From: Allobosea sp. Root483D1
Lineage (GTDB): Bacteria > Pseudomonadota > Alphaproteobacteria > Rhizobiales > Beijerinckiaceae
DNA length: 64,000 bases
Reading direction: 5' to 3'
Assembly (NCBI RefSeq): GCF_001429505.1
Contig: NZ_LMJW01000004.1
Location: forward strand, 262,835-326,834
Position 1 is the first letter of the stretch. Each line of letters starts with the position of its first letter. Shown here piece after piece: positions 19,799 to 28,065 of the stretch. The position numbers and the translations under genes were made by a program. The notes under the pieces were generated by a model, which had not been told where the DNA came from, did not search any database, and saw only the letters and a program-made list of their open reading frames with translations.

Positions 19799-20427
19799 TC
19801 CTTGACCTGCGCCAGCGCGTTGACGGCCGCCGCCGCCATGGCCGAGCCGCCGCGCCGTCCGTGCACGACGAGGAAGGGCACGCGCCCGTCCAGCGCCAGC
19901 GCCTCCTTCGATTCCGCTGCGCCGACGAAGCCGACGGGGATGCCGATCACCGCCGCCGGCTTCGGCGCGCCTTCGTCGAGCATGTCGAGCAGGCGGAACA
20001 GCGAGGTCGGCGCGTTGCCGATGACGACGACCGATCCGGCGAGGTGGGGACGCCAGAGCTCCATGGCCGCGGCCGAGCGGGTGGTGCCCATTTCTTCGGC
20101 GAGCTGCGGCACCGACGGATCGGGAAGCGTGCAGATCACCTCGTTCTTCGCCGGCAGGCGTGTGCGGGTAACGCCGTCGGCCACCATGCGGGCGTCGCAC
20201 AGGACCGGTGCGCCCCTGGCCAGCGCAGCCTCGGCGGCTTCAGCGAAATCAGGCGACATAGCCACGTCCTTCGGCAGGTCGGTCATGCCGCAGGCATGGA
20301 TCATCCGCACGACCACGCGCTCGGCAGTGCCCGAAAAGCGCGACAGGTCGGATTCGGCGCGGATGATGGCGAAGGAGCGCTCATAGATCGCGGCCCCGTC
20401 GCGGATATAGGCGTGACGCGTGTTCAA
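19795..20427 (-). CDS. cobH: Precorrin-8X methylmutase CobH
   Basis: CobH moves the methyl from C-11 to C-12, giving hydrogenobyrinic acid. The 210-residue protein shows DGAAIYERSFAIIRAESDLS near the N-terminus, the catalytic histidine segment RMIHACGMTDLPKDV at about 43-57, and GFVGAAESKEAL near 175. No ATG or GTG lies close to the family N-terminus; the TTG at 20427 gives LNTRHAYIRDGAAIY and is preceded by GCAGGTTGGAAG, so TTG is chosen. It begins 15 bp after the cobG stop. Confidence 0.93.
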   Translation of the reverse strand: MNTRHAYIRDGAAIYERSFAIIRAESDLSRFSGTAERVVVRMIHACGMTDLPKDVAMSPDFAEAAEAALARGAPVLCDARMVADGVTRTRLPAKNEVICTLPDPSVPQLAEEMGTTRSAAAMELWRPHLAGSVVVIGNAPTSLFRLLDMLDEGAPKPAAVIGIPVGFVGAAESKEALALDGRVPFLVVHGRRGGSAMAAAAVNALAQVKE

Positions 20428-20441
20428 CTTCCAACCTGCTT

Positions 20442-21725
20442 CTAGTGCTGCGCCGCTTCCAGCCGCGCGCGGATGTCCTGACCCGGTTCGAGCCGGCGCA
20501 CAAGTTCTCCCAGCGAAAGATGGGCGATGGCGGCGTCGCCGGTGCTTCCGCCGACGATCACGTTGTAGCCTCCGCCACTGCCGACCAGCGTGAGGTCGGC
20601 GATGCCGGGATGGGCGCAGGACTTGGCGCAGCCGGAGACATGGAGACTGAGGCCACCCGCGAGCATTGGCGTCATCGCTTCTGCGAGGACCGCAGCATTG
20701 GCCAGTGTCGCTGCTTCCCCGCGTGCGCAGGCCGGCGCACCGGCGCAAGCCGAGACGGCAAGGCGTGGATCGTTCGGTTCGACGATCAGGCCCTCATCGC
20801 GCAGGGCCTCCTGCAGGATGCTCGCGGCGTCCGCCGAGAGGCCACAGAAGGCGAGGCCGCGCCAGGGGGATACCCTGATCTCGCGGAGGCCGGCATTGCG
20901 GGCGAGTTCGCCCAGGCGGCGCAACCCTGCGGTATCGGTCCGGCCGAAGGGCAATCCCGCCAGCAGGGCGACCCTGTCGTCTCGCTCGGCGACGAGGCCG
21001 GAGGAAGCCGGCTTCGGTCGGGAGGCCGGAGCCGGCAGCGGTCTGAGTCCGGACAGCGTCGCCAGCTGTGTCAGCTCATCGGAAGAAAGATCGCGCATAC
21101 GGCGGACTTTCCCGGAGCTCCCCTTGCTCGCGGCAACGAAGCCGTCGAGCAAATGAGCCGCGTACATCGCCACTTCATGCGGCGCAGCCGGGCCGAGCCA
21201 GAACTCACCCGGCAGGCCGAAAACGACCGTTTCGGCCGAAACCGCCCGCAGCCTGAGATCGGCAGCGAAGCCGTCGAGCGCCAGCGCGCCGCCACCATCG
21301 ACAACGATCGAGAATTTTGCCGGCAGGCCGGTGACGCCGCGACCGGCTCGCTCCACCGCATCTGCCAGCGCGGCAGCGTCGAGCAACTCGTCAGTCGCCC
21401 GGCCGGCGAGCGGCGAGGTCAGCGTAAGCCGGCTCGGGCCATCGCCGTCGGCTTCGTCGACGAGACCGGCAACCAGCAGATCATCCACCAGCGCCGGGTG
21501 GGCATCCTCGCGGATGCCGCGCAGTTGCAGATTGCCGCGGCCGGAGATCTCGATCTGGCCGTTGCCGTGTCGGCTCGCGAGCTCTGCGACATGAGCGAGC
21601 TGGCCCGGTGTCAGTGCATTGCGCGGCGGATGAAGGCGCACCAGCAGGCCGTCGCCGGTCAGCATCGGCCGCAAGGTGCCGGGGCACCAGCCGCGCCGCA
21701 TCGTCTCGCGGGCCGAGGCGCTCAT
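20442..21725 (-). CDS. cobG: Precorrin-3B synthase CobG
   Basis: CobG is an oxygen-dependent monooxygenase with a 4Fe-4S cluster and, in relatives, sirohaem-like folds; it makes precorrin-3B and marks the aerobic pathway. The 427-residue protein has GWCPGTLRPMLTGDGLLVRL at about 12-31, ISGRGNLQLRG in the first sulfite-reductase-like half, and cluster-type cysteines in SACAGAPACARGEA and HVSGCAKSCAHPG. The ATG at 21725 overlaps the cobN stop by four bases. It confirms an oxygen-requiring route together with cobN and bluB. Confidence 0.95.
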   Translation of the reverse strand: MSASARETMRRGWCPGTLRPMLTGDGLLVRLHPPRNALTPGQLAHVAELASRHGNGQIEISGRGNLQLRGIREDAHPALVDDLLVAGLVDEADGDGPSRLTLTSPLAGRATDELLDAAALADAVERAGRGVTGLPAKFSIVVDGGGALALDGFAADLRLRAVSAETVVFGLPGEFWLGPAAPHEVAMYAAHLLDGFVAASKGSSGKVRRMRDLSSDELTQLATLSGLRPLPAPASRPKPASSGLVAERDDRVALLAGLPFGRTDTAGLRRLGELARNAGLREIRVSPWRGLAFCGLSADAASILQEALRDEGLIVEPNDPRLAVSACAGAPACARGEAATLANAAVLAEAMTPMLAGGLSLHVSGCAKSCAHPGIADLTLVGSGGGYNVIVGGSTGDAAIAHLSLGELVRRLEPGQDIRARLEAAQH

Positions 21726-24700
21726 TCGGCGGCCTCCTGCTCTGCGAGCATTGCAGCCGAGTTCAGCCGGCTGCGCCAGAGCCCGCGCTCCTGCGCCTCG
21801 GCGAGGCGCGCCCGGATCGAGGCGGCGGCCGGCGCATTCGCCTGCTCCAGAGCCTGCCAGACGACTGCATCGCCGCAATAGGCCTGGAACACCGCATCGA
21901 ACAGGCCGTCCGAGACGGCATCCGTAGCAGCCGCATAGACGAAGAGCGCATCGACCGCCTCCGCCAGTTCGGCCGCGCCACGCCAGCCATGGGCGAGATG
22001 GCTCGCGATCCATTTGGAATGGCAAAGCCTGCCATGGACGATGCGCGAGACGTCCTCGGAAAGGGTGCGTGCTTTGGGCTTTTCGGGGTCGGAGGTGTCG
22101 AGGCTGTAGAGCGCGGCCTTGCCGCCTTCAGCTTGCATCGCCGCGACGAAACCGCCGATCACATCGGCGGCGCTGGTCGCCTCGATGATGTCGCGTCCGG
22201 CGGTGTCACTGACATGGACGAAGGCCTGTGCCTCGGCGACGCGCGTCGAGAAGCTCTCATCGGGCGAGGCTGAGCCATCCGGCCCGCCATAGGCATGGCT
22301 GGTGGCGGCGAGATAGGCCTCGCCGAGTTCGCTGCGTGTCCGCCAGTCGCCGTCGAGCGCCCGGTCGGCCATGGCGGCGCCATAGCGGCCGGGCGCTGCG
22401 CCGAAGATGCGGGCGCCCGTCTCGCCCCTGCGGCGGGCGGCGGCGGGCTCGTTCCACTCCTCCGGCTCGTCGAGCGCGGCGACGGCGTGCGTGGCTGCAT
22501 CGAGCAAAGCGATCTGCGCCGGGAAGGTGTCACGGAAGGCGCCGGAGATGCGGATGGTGACGTCGGCGCGCGGCGCGGAAAGCTTCGCCTGCGGGATGAT
22601 CGCAAAGCCGGTGACGCGGGTCGAGCCATGGTCCCAGAGCGGTTCGGCACCCATCAGATGCAAGGCATGGGTGATATCCTCGCCGCCCGAGCGCAGGGTG
22701 GGCGAGGCCCAGAGGTCCATGACGATCCGGCGGGGGTAATCGCCCTCGTCCTGGAGATGCCTAGCGATGATCGCCTGCGCCGCCCTGGCGCCGAGCTTTG
22801 CGGCCGAGCGGGTCGGCAGGGCGCGCGGGTCGAGCGTCGAGAGGTTGCGCCCGCTCGGCAGCACGTCGGGCCGGCCGCGATGCGGCGCGCCGGCCGGGCC
22901 GGGCGGGACGAAGCCGGCATCCAGCGCTTTCAGCAGGTTGCGGCGCTCGTTTTCGGCTGAGGCCGGGTCGGCCTTGGAGCTGCCGAAGATGTGCAAACCG
23001 TCGCGAAAGGCGGTCTCGGCGAGATCGCAGAGATGGGCGTCGAGCGCGGCGAGCGCGCTCGGCATGTCCTGATCGGGCGTGACACCGCAGGCTGCAGCGA
23101 GGCCGCTCGCCTCGGCACGGTCGCGGATTTCGCGAGCAACCAGCTCCGCCCGGCGGGGATCGAGCAGCTGCGCCTGCGAATACTCCTCGACGAGATCGCG
23201 CAGCAGCGCCGTCTCGCCGGCAGCGTCATGCGCAGCCAGCGGTGGCGGCAGATGGCCGAGCGTCAGGGCCGAGAGTCGGCGCTTGGCCGGCGCCGCCTCA
23301 CCGGGATCGTCGACGACATAGGGGTAGATCACCGGCAGAGCGCCGATCGCGAGCCGCGGCCAGCAGGCGGCCGAGAGCGCCACCGCCTTGCCGGGCAGCC
23401 ATTCGGTCGTGCCATGGGTGCCAAGATGGATCAGCGCATCGGCGCGCAGGACCTCGCGCAGGCCGAGATAGAAGGCGAGATAGGCATGGCCCGGCGGCGC
23501 GTCGGGATCGTGATAGCGTGCCTTGCGGTCGGGCGAGACGTCCCGAGGGGGCTGCAGCGCGATGGTGAGATGACCCCATTGCACGGTCCGGAAGCGGAAG
23601 GCTTCGCCGTCGCAGGCTGGGTCGGCTTCGGGTTGGCCGTGGCTCGCGAGCAGGGTTTCGCGGGCGTCGGCCGGGATGGCGACGAGCCAGGCGCGGTAGC
23701 TGGCGAGCGGGACAGCGAAGTCAGCCGGGCCCTCGGTGAGGGCATGCATCAATTTCCAGCCCTCATCCTGAGGAGCGGCCGAAGGCCGCGTCTCGAAGGA
23801 TGCTCCAGAGCGTGCTGGATCATCCTTCGAGACGCCGCTGCGCGGCTCCTCAGGATGAGGGCTGTGAGGGATGGTCGCATTGCTGCCGACTTCATATCCT
23901 GCGTCTCGCAGCAGCTCCCGGATCGCCAGCGCGCTTGCCGGCGTGTCGAGGCCGACGGCGAAACCGGCGCGGCCGCCGCGGGCGGGATAGTCCGACATCA
24001 CCAGCGCGATTTGCCGGTCGCTCTGCGGCTTGCGACCGAGCGCGACCCAGTTCGCCGCGAAGTCGGCGAGCGCGGCGATGCCCTCGGCATCGGGAGCTAG
24101 CCGCCGCAGCATCAGGCCGGTCACCGGGTCGCTGACCTCCTCCTTGAAGGCGACGGGGATGGCGCCGAGCCGGCCGTCGAACTCCGGCAGCGCCGCCTGC
24201 ATGGCTAGGTCGGCGGCAGAGAGCCCGCGCGGCGATTCCGCCCAGGCTTCGCGGGCGCTGCCGACGGGCACAGCCTGCAGGATCGGGGAGTCGGCGGCGT
24301 CGAGCACGAAATCGGTGCCGTCGCGGGCCGAGAATGCGGTGGTGGTGACGATCAGCGCCGGCTTGCGCGTCGCGATCAGGGCGGCAAGTTCGCTGGCGAC
24401 GCTTGCGTCCTTGAGGCTGGTCAGGGCGAGCGACAGGGGGCGGAGGCCCCGCTCGGCGAGAGCCGCTGCGATCGCTTCGACCATCGCCGTGTCGCCGGCA
24501 GCGACACCGGAGCGGTAGACGAGGATGGGGACGAGCGATGCCTCTGCCGGCAAGGCGGTGAGTGCGTCGCGCCAGGATAGGGGCGTGGCGTTGGGGCCAA
24601 GAGCGAAGAGGGTTGGGAGTGGGACAGGGGTGAGGTCGGAAGCGTCTTGCGACCCCTCATCCGTCTCGGCTTCGCCGAGCCACTGGCAGGGGGATGAGGG

Positions 24701-25192
24701 GTCGCACTGCGCTTGCAGATAGGCGTCCACCCGCCCCAGCAGCCGCCGCATGTTCTCGGCACCGCCGCCGGCATGGAAATAGCCGAGCAAGTCCGCCGCA
24801 AAACCCAGCGGCACCGTGCCGTAACCAGCGAGCCGCTCGTCCTCGCGATCATCGCCCGGCAGCACCGCCAGCGCCACGCCATGCTGCCGGCAGGCACTGG
24901 CGATTTGCTCGACGCCATAGCGCAGATAATCGAGCCCGCCGAGGCAGCGCAGCAGCACGAAGCGCGAGCCGGCGAGCGTGTTCTCGATCAGGAGGTCGAT
25001 CGAGAGCGGGTGCCTGAAACGCCGGAGCGGAACGAGGCGGAGGCCCAGCCCGCTATCGGGCGCAGCCGCCGCCAGCGCCGAGAGATCGCTGTCGCTGAAG
25101 GAGAGGACGACGAGGTCTCCCGGCGGCAGAGCGAGATCGACGGCGTCTTCGCCGTCGTCGAGCCTCACCTCGCTGGTCGGGAGAAGGTGCAT
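21722..25192 (-). CDS. cobN: Cobaltochelatase subunit CobN
   Basis: CobN is the large subunit of the ATP-dependent CobNST chelatase that inserts cobalt into hydrogenobyrinic acid a,c-diamide. The 1156-residue protein shows family segments such as ADALIHLGTHGTTEWLPGKA near residue 590 and GEDITHALHLMGAEPLWDHG near 840. Start 25192 (MHLLPTSEVRL) gives the family N-terminus. Two stretches, about residues 162-195 and 443-478, are encoded by palindromic repeats and read as proline/serine/acid-rich peptide rather than conserved sequence; the frame stays open through both. cobS and cobT are not in this window. Confidence 0.95.
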   Translation of the reverse strand: MHLLPTSEVRLDDGEDAVDLALPPGDLVVLSFSDSDLSALAAAAPDSGLGLRLVPLRRFRHPLSIDLLIENTLAGSRFVLLRCLGGLDYLRYGVEQIASACRQHGVALAVLPGDDREDERLAGYGTVPLGFAADLLGYFHAGGGAENMRRLLGRVDAYLQAQCDPSSPCQWLGEAETDEGSQDASDLTPVPLPTLFALGPNATPLSWRDALTALPAEASLVPILVYRSGVAAGDTAMVEAIAAALAERGLRPLSLALTSLKDASVASELAALIATRKPALIVTTTAFSARDGTDFVLDAADSPILQAVPVGSAREAWAESPRGLSAADLAMQAALPEFDGRLGAIPVAFKEEVSDPVTGLMLRRLAPDAEGIAALADFAANWVALGRKPQSDRQIALVMSDYPARGGRAGFAVGLDTPASALAIRELLRDAGYEVGSNATIPHSPHPEEPRSGVSKDDPARSGASFETRPSAAPQDEGWKLMHALTEGPADFAVPLASYRAWLVAIPADARETLLASHGQPEADPACDGEAFRFRTVQWGHLTIALQPPRDVSPDRKARYHDPDAPPGHAYLAFYLGLREVLRADALIHLGTHGTTEWLPGKAVALSAACWPRLAIGALPVIYPYVVDDPGEAAPAKRRLSALTLGHLPPPLAAHDAAGETALLRDLVEEYSQAQLLDPRRAELVAREIRDRAEASGLAAACGVTPDQDMPSALAALDAHLCDLAETAFRDGLHIFGSSKADPASAENERRNLLKALDAGFVPPGPAGAPHRGRPDVLPSGRNLSTLDPRALPTRSAAKLGARAAQAIIARHLQDEGDYPRRIVMDLWASPTLRSGGEDITHALHLMGAEPLWDHGSTRVTGFAIIPQAKLSAPRADVTIRISGAFRDTFPAQIALLDAATHAVAALDEPEEWNEPAAARRRGETGARIFGAAPGRYGAAMADRALDGDWRTRSELGEAYLAATSHAYGGPDGSASPDESFSTRVAEAQAFVHVSDTAGRDIIEATSAADVIGGFVAAMQAEGGKAALYSLDTSDPEKPKARTLSEDVSRIVHGRLCHSKWIASHLAHGWRGAAELAEAVDALFVYAAATDAVSDGLFDAVFQAYCGDAVVWQALEQANAPAAASIRARLAEAQERGLWRSRLNSAAMLAEQEAAE
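23758..23863. repeat. Palindromic repeat inserted in frame within cobN
   Basis: The left arm AGCCCTCATCCTGAGGAGC and the right arm GCTCCTCAGGATGAGGGCT are perfect inverted copies, continued inward by GTCTCGAAGGATG and CATCCTTCGAGAC. The 106-bp unit matches a repeat family common between genes in Hyphomicrobiales. Here it lies inside cobN and is translated as PHPEEPRSGVSKDDPARS and on. The reading frame is not disrupted. Confidence 0.85.
24650..24706. repeat. Second palindromic repeat within cobN
   Basis: GCGACCCCTCATCC and GGATGAGGGGTCGC form a 14-bp perfect inverted repeat around an inner CTCGGCTTCGCCGAG hairpin. The translated peptide CDPSSPCQWLGEAETDEGSQ is unlike the surrounding CobN sequence. 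The neighbouring GGGAGTGGGACAGGGGTGAGG may belong to the same element. Ends are approximate. Confidence 0.7.
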
Positions 25193-25196
25193 CGCA

Positions 25197-26246
25197 TTAT
25201 CCGGCGAGCGCCGCTTCCACGGCGGCACGGTCGAAGCCCTTGAGGCCGATCACCACGAGACGGCCGTCGCGTGCTTCGTCCGCCCCCCAGGCCCGGTCGT
25301 AATGATGGCCGATGCGCCGGCCGACGCCCTGCACGACGAGCCGCATCGGCTTGCCGGGAATGCCGGCGAAGCCCTTGAGGCGGAGCACGCCTTCGGCCTC
25401 GGCCGCCTTGGCGACGCGCGCGACGAGCTCTTCCGGCGTGGCCGCCTGCGGCAGCGGCAGTGCGACGCTGTCGAAATCGTCATGGTCATGGTCCTCGCCC
25501 TCGCCGTGATGCGAGGGGCGGGCCGCCAGATCGGCCTCGGCTGCGGCCCCAAGGCCGATGATCAGCGCCGGCTCGACCCTGCCATGGGCCGTCTCGACCA
25601 CCTTGATCGCCTTGGGCAGATGCTGCGCGATCTCGGCCTTGACCCGCTCGCGACCGGCGGCGTCGACGAGGTCGCTCTTGTTGAGCAGGATCAGGTCGGC
25701 GCAGAGGATCTGGTCCTCGAACACCTCCTCGAGCGGATTGTCGTGGTCGACCGCCTGGTCCTGCGCCGCTTGCGCCTTCAGCGCCTCGGGATCATCCGCG
25801 AACTGGCCTTCGGCCACCGCCGGTCCGTCGACCACGGCGATGACGCCGTCGACGGTGACCCGGCTGCGGATCGCCGGCCAGTTGAAGGCCTTGACCAGTG
25901 GCTTCGGCAAGGCGAGCCCCGAGGTCTCGATCAGGATGTGCTCGGGCGGGTTCGGCCGGTTCAGCAGCTTCTCCAGCGCCGGCACGAAATCATCGGCGAC
26001 GGTGCAGCAGATGCAGCCATTCGGCAATTCGACGATGTTGTCCTGCGTGCAGCCCTCGATGCCGCAGCCGGCGATGAAGGAGCCGTCGAAACCGAGATCG
26101 CCGAACTCGTTGACCAGCACGGCGAGGCGCTTGCCGCCGGCGTTCTCGAGCAGATGGCGAACGAGGGTGGTCTTACCGGCGCCGAGGAAGCCGGTGATGA
26201 TCGTGCACGGCACCTTGCCGAGCGCGGGGTTCTGCGGAGCGTTCAT
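25197..26246 (-). CDS. cobW: CobW-type GTP-dependent cobalt/zinc metallochaperone
   Basis: CobW belongs to the COG0523 G3E GTPases that deliver metal, here probably cobalt to the neighbouring chelatase. The 349-residue protein has P-loop ITGFLGAGKTTLV at about residues 17-29, the metal-binding CxCC motif in NGCICCTVADDF near 82-93, and NKSDLVD as the base-recognition motif. His-rich HHGEGEDHDHDDFD near 245-258 is a likely metal-loading loop. Start 26246 gives MNAPQNPALGKVPCTIITGF. It overlaps the DUF1636 gene by four bases and ends 4 bp before cobN. Confidence 0.95.
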   Translation of the reverse strand: MNAPQNPALGKVPCTIITGFLGAGKTTLVRHLLENAGGKRLAVLVNEFGDLGFDGSFIAGCGIEGCTQDNIVELPNGCICCTVADDFVPALEKLLNRPNPPEHILIETSGLALPKPLVKAFNWPAIRSRVTVDGVIAVVDGPAVAEGQFADDPEALKAQAAQDQAVDHDNPLEEVFEDQILCADLILLNKSDLVDAAGRERVKAEIAQHLPKAIKVVETAHGRVEPALIIGLGAAAEADLAARPSHHGEGEDHDHDDFDSVALPLPQAATPEELVARVAKAAEAEGVLRLKGFAGIPGKPMRLVVQGVGRRIGHHYDRAWGADEARDGRLVVIGLKGFDRAAVEAALAG

Positions 26247-26668
26247 TCGTTTGATCCTTGTGTGCGCGGCAATGGTGGCACGCGCGCGACCACGCCCTTG
26301 CGGAACGAGACGGGTCTTTCTTTCCAGGGAACGATGCCGTTGGCGCTGGCGGCAAAACTCTCCGCCGCGCCGACGATCTCGTCGAGATGAAGACCGGCGT
26401 CGAGATCGCCGATCAGATAGGTCCATTTGCCGTCGGCCGTGAGCGCGACCGTGCAGGGCCGCTTGCAGACGGCGAGGCACTCGACCGGGACGACGGCGAT
26501 GCCGCTGCCGGCCATACGCTCGGAGAGCGCCGCTGCTAGGCCGATGCCGGGCTGGTCGTAACCCTCCGGCAGGTCCTCGCGCTGGCGCCGGCAGACGGTG
26601 CAAACATGGATGGTGCAGCCCGGCTCCAGCCGGGCTTCCGTCGCGAAAGCGAGATCGCCTTCGAGCAT
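26243..26668 (-). CDS. DUF1636 thioredoxin-like ferredoxin-type protein of the cob operon
   Basis: The 141-residue protein matches DUF1636, a small cysteine-rich family often found next to cobW. It has HVCTVCRRQ (CxxC) near residue 21 and VECLAVCKRPC near 64-74, the spacing of thioredoxin-like 2Fe-2S ferredoxins, and FxxGP-like GKWTYLIGDLD later. Function is unknown; a redox or metal-binding role in cobalt insertion or in CobG catalysis can be suggested from position only. Start 26668 is set by AAGGAGGCGTTTC just upstream. It overlaps cobW by four bases. Confidence 0.8.
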   Translation of the reverse strand: MLEGDLAFATEARLEPGCTIHVCTVCRRQREDLPEGYDQPGIGLAAALSERMAGSGIAVVPVECLAVCKRPCTVALTADGKWTYLIGDLDAGLHLDEIVGAAESFAASANGIVPWKERPVSFRKGVVARVPPLPRTQGSNE

Positions 26669-26727
26669 GAAACGCCTCCTTGCGCGCTTTCCGTTCGACC
26701 GGAACGGTCGAACGATAAGAATTCGCG

Positions 26728-26795
26728 CAAAATCAAAAGTTGCGCATGTTCTGATCGCAAAAATGGTGTCCACTTTTGCGGACCATGCTCGTGGA
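26728..26795. repeat. Short hairpin-forming repeat remnant between cbtA and the DUF1636 gene
   Basis: TCGCAAAA and TTTTGCGG flank ATGGTGTCCAC, a pattern resembling a small intergenic repeat common in Bradyrhizobium and relatives. It lies in the 158-bp gap between cbtA and the DUF1636 gene, within what appears to be one transcript. No gene is visible in this gap. Confidence 0.4.
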
Positions 26796-26826
26796 TTGGC
26801 GCGGCCGTCGCCGGCCGTGCGAGGCG

Positions 26827-27582
26827 TCAGGCCGCGGCCGTCGCGGCGCTACGGCGAGTTGCCCAGGGCCAGAGCACGCCAACCGCAAAGCCGGTGGCGA
26901 GCCAGAGCGCGGCCTGGATGGCGAGCGACAGCGCGGCGAAATGCGCGGCGATCTCGGCCGGCACCTTGCTCTCCGGCGCTACCGGATGCGGTGCGCCGAT
27001 CAGGTGCGGCAGCAGCAGGGCCAGCACGGCGAGCGCCCGCGCCCAGGAGGCCTCGACCCGCAGGAAGACGAAGAGCGACCCAGCGGTGACCACGGCCGTC
27101 AGCAGCCACCAGAGCTGGCGCTGTTGCAGCTCGGCTGCGGCGGAGCCCGGCAACTCCGGCGCCAGTCCCATCGCCGGGGCGAGTCCGAAGGCGAAGAAGC
27201 CGCACACCGCCCAGGCCAAGGCCCGGCGCTGGTCGATCTGCTCGTTTGCCGCGATCATCCCGGCGAGCAGCAGCGCCGCGAAGCCGATCGCGGTGGCGAT
27301 CGTCACCAGGCTGGTGAAGGCGGTGCGCTGCAAGCCGTCCTGCGGCTTCCATTCGTGCTCGCCGGTGTGCTCTGCCCCGGCTTTCGGGTCGTTATGGGCG
27401 AGAATGATGCGTGCCTGCCCATCAAAGGCGGCCTGCATCGGTGCGCCCTGTGTGCGCAATGCCGCCTCATAGGTCTCGGCCTTGAGGATCAGCGGGGTGG
27501 TGGTGACGTGCTGGAGGGCCGAGATCAGCAGTCCAGCCAAAAGCCCGGCCAGGATGCTGACCGTGAGAATACGCGTGACCAT
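26827..27582 (-). CDS. cbtA: CbtA-type cobalt transporter subunit
   Basis: CbtA is the membrane protein of the CbtAB cobalt uptake family, usually under B12 riboswitch control. The 251-residue protein begins MVTRILTVSILAGLLAGLL and has about five to six hydrophobic segments, including AIGFAALLLAGMIAA and AVCGFFAFGLAPAMGLAPEL. The histidines and acids in HTGEHEWKPQDG suit metal contact. It follows cbtB by 10 bp and is the second gene behind the riboswitch. Confidence 0.92.
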   Translation of the reverse strand: MVTRILTVSILAGLLAGLLISALQHVTTTPLILKAETYEAALRTQGAPMQAAFDGQARIILAHNDPKAGAEHTGEHEWKPQDGLQRTAFTSLVTIATAIGFAALLLAGMIAANEQIDQRRALAWAVCGFFAFGLAPAMGLAPELPGSAAAELQQRQLWWLLTAVVTAGSLFVFLRVEASWARALAVLALLLPHLIGAPHPVAPESKVPAEIAAHFAALSLAIQAALWLATGFAVGVLWPWATRRSAATAAA

Positions 27583-27592
27583 GTGCTTCCCC

Positions 27593-27766
27593 TCAATGAC
27601 AGGGGAAGGCGAGGCCGTGACGGGTGTCGTGCGCCGCGTTGTGGACAGTGGACGAGGCGGCGAAGCCGACGGTGTAGATCAGCACGAAGCCGAGGATCAG
27701 CGCTGCGGCGACGGCTTTCGCCCGTTCCGAGACGCTGGCCTGGCTGGTGACGGTTGCGGTATTCAT
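27593..27766 (-). CDS. cbtB: CbtB small cobalt-transporter subunit
   Basis: The 57-residue protein has one membrane segment (AVAAALILGFVLIYTVGFAA, about residues 18-37) and a C-terminal histidine cluster, HNAAHDTRHGLAFPCH, characteristic of CbtB and taken to bind cobalt. Start 27766 is the only ATG giving a family-sized product; upstream in-frame codons are inside the riboswitch. It is the first gene after the cobalamin riboswitch and is followed 10 bp later by cbtA. Confidence 0.92.
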   Translation of the reverse strand: MNTATVTSQASVSERAKAVAAALILGFVLIYTVGFAASSTVHNAAHDTRHGLAFPCH

Positions 27767-27812
27767 TGGCTCACTCCTGGCCACCCCACCGGCAGCCTGC
27801 TGGACGACATCG

Positions 27813-27972
27813 AATGACGGCAGGTCTCCTGGCTCACGGCTTGGTGTCCTGCTCCGCCTTCCCGGGAAACCCAGTGGCCGATGGCGCAGGACGCGCCGCT
27901 TACAGTTGCGGGGGCAGCCGCGGTCCTTCACCGCGTTCCCTTTTCACCTCGTTGTCGAGGCACCGTCACGAT
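27813..27972 (-). promoter_or_regulatory. Cobalamin riboswitch upstream of cbtBA and the cob operon
   Basis: The minus strand carries the B12 box AGCCAGGAGACCTGCC (27819-27834) and, toward its 5' end, GGTGAAAAGGGAACGCGGTG and GCCCCCGCAACTGTAAGCGG, the conserved core segments of cobalamin riboswitches in the right order. It ends about 47 bp before cbtB. Adenosylcobalamin binding would reduce expression of cbtBA and, if read through, of the genes from DUF1636 to cobJ. Confidence 0.93.
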
Positions 27973-28009
27973 GATCATTAGCCATCCGGTGGTCGCTGTG
28001 CAATGCAGT

Positions 28010-28055
28010 CTCGTCATTCCCGGCGGAGCGCGGCGCAAGCCGAAGCATGACGTGG
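28010..28055. repeat. Short imperfect palindrome upstream of cobU
   Basis: CGTCATTCCCGGC at the left and GCATGACG at the right bracket GGAGCGCGGCGCAAGCC, resembling a degenerate half of the GTCATCCCGG repeat seen at 16171. It lies in the leader between the riboswitch and cobU. The two outermost 5-base arms are complementary; further pairing is weak. Confidence 0.35.
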
Positions 28056-28065
28056 AGACTGCCAA

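Noticed and set aside
20442..22025. In-frame extension of cobG into cobN
   Set aside because: The extension reads cobN in another frame; the ATG at 21725 with the ATGA overlap gives the family N-terminus.
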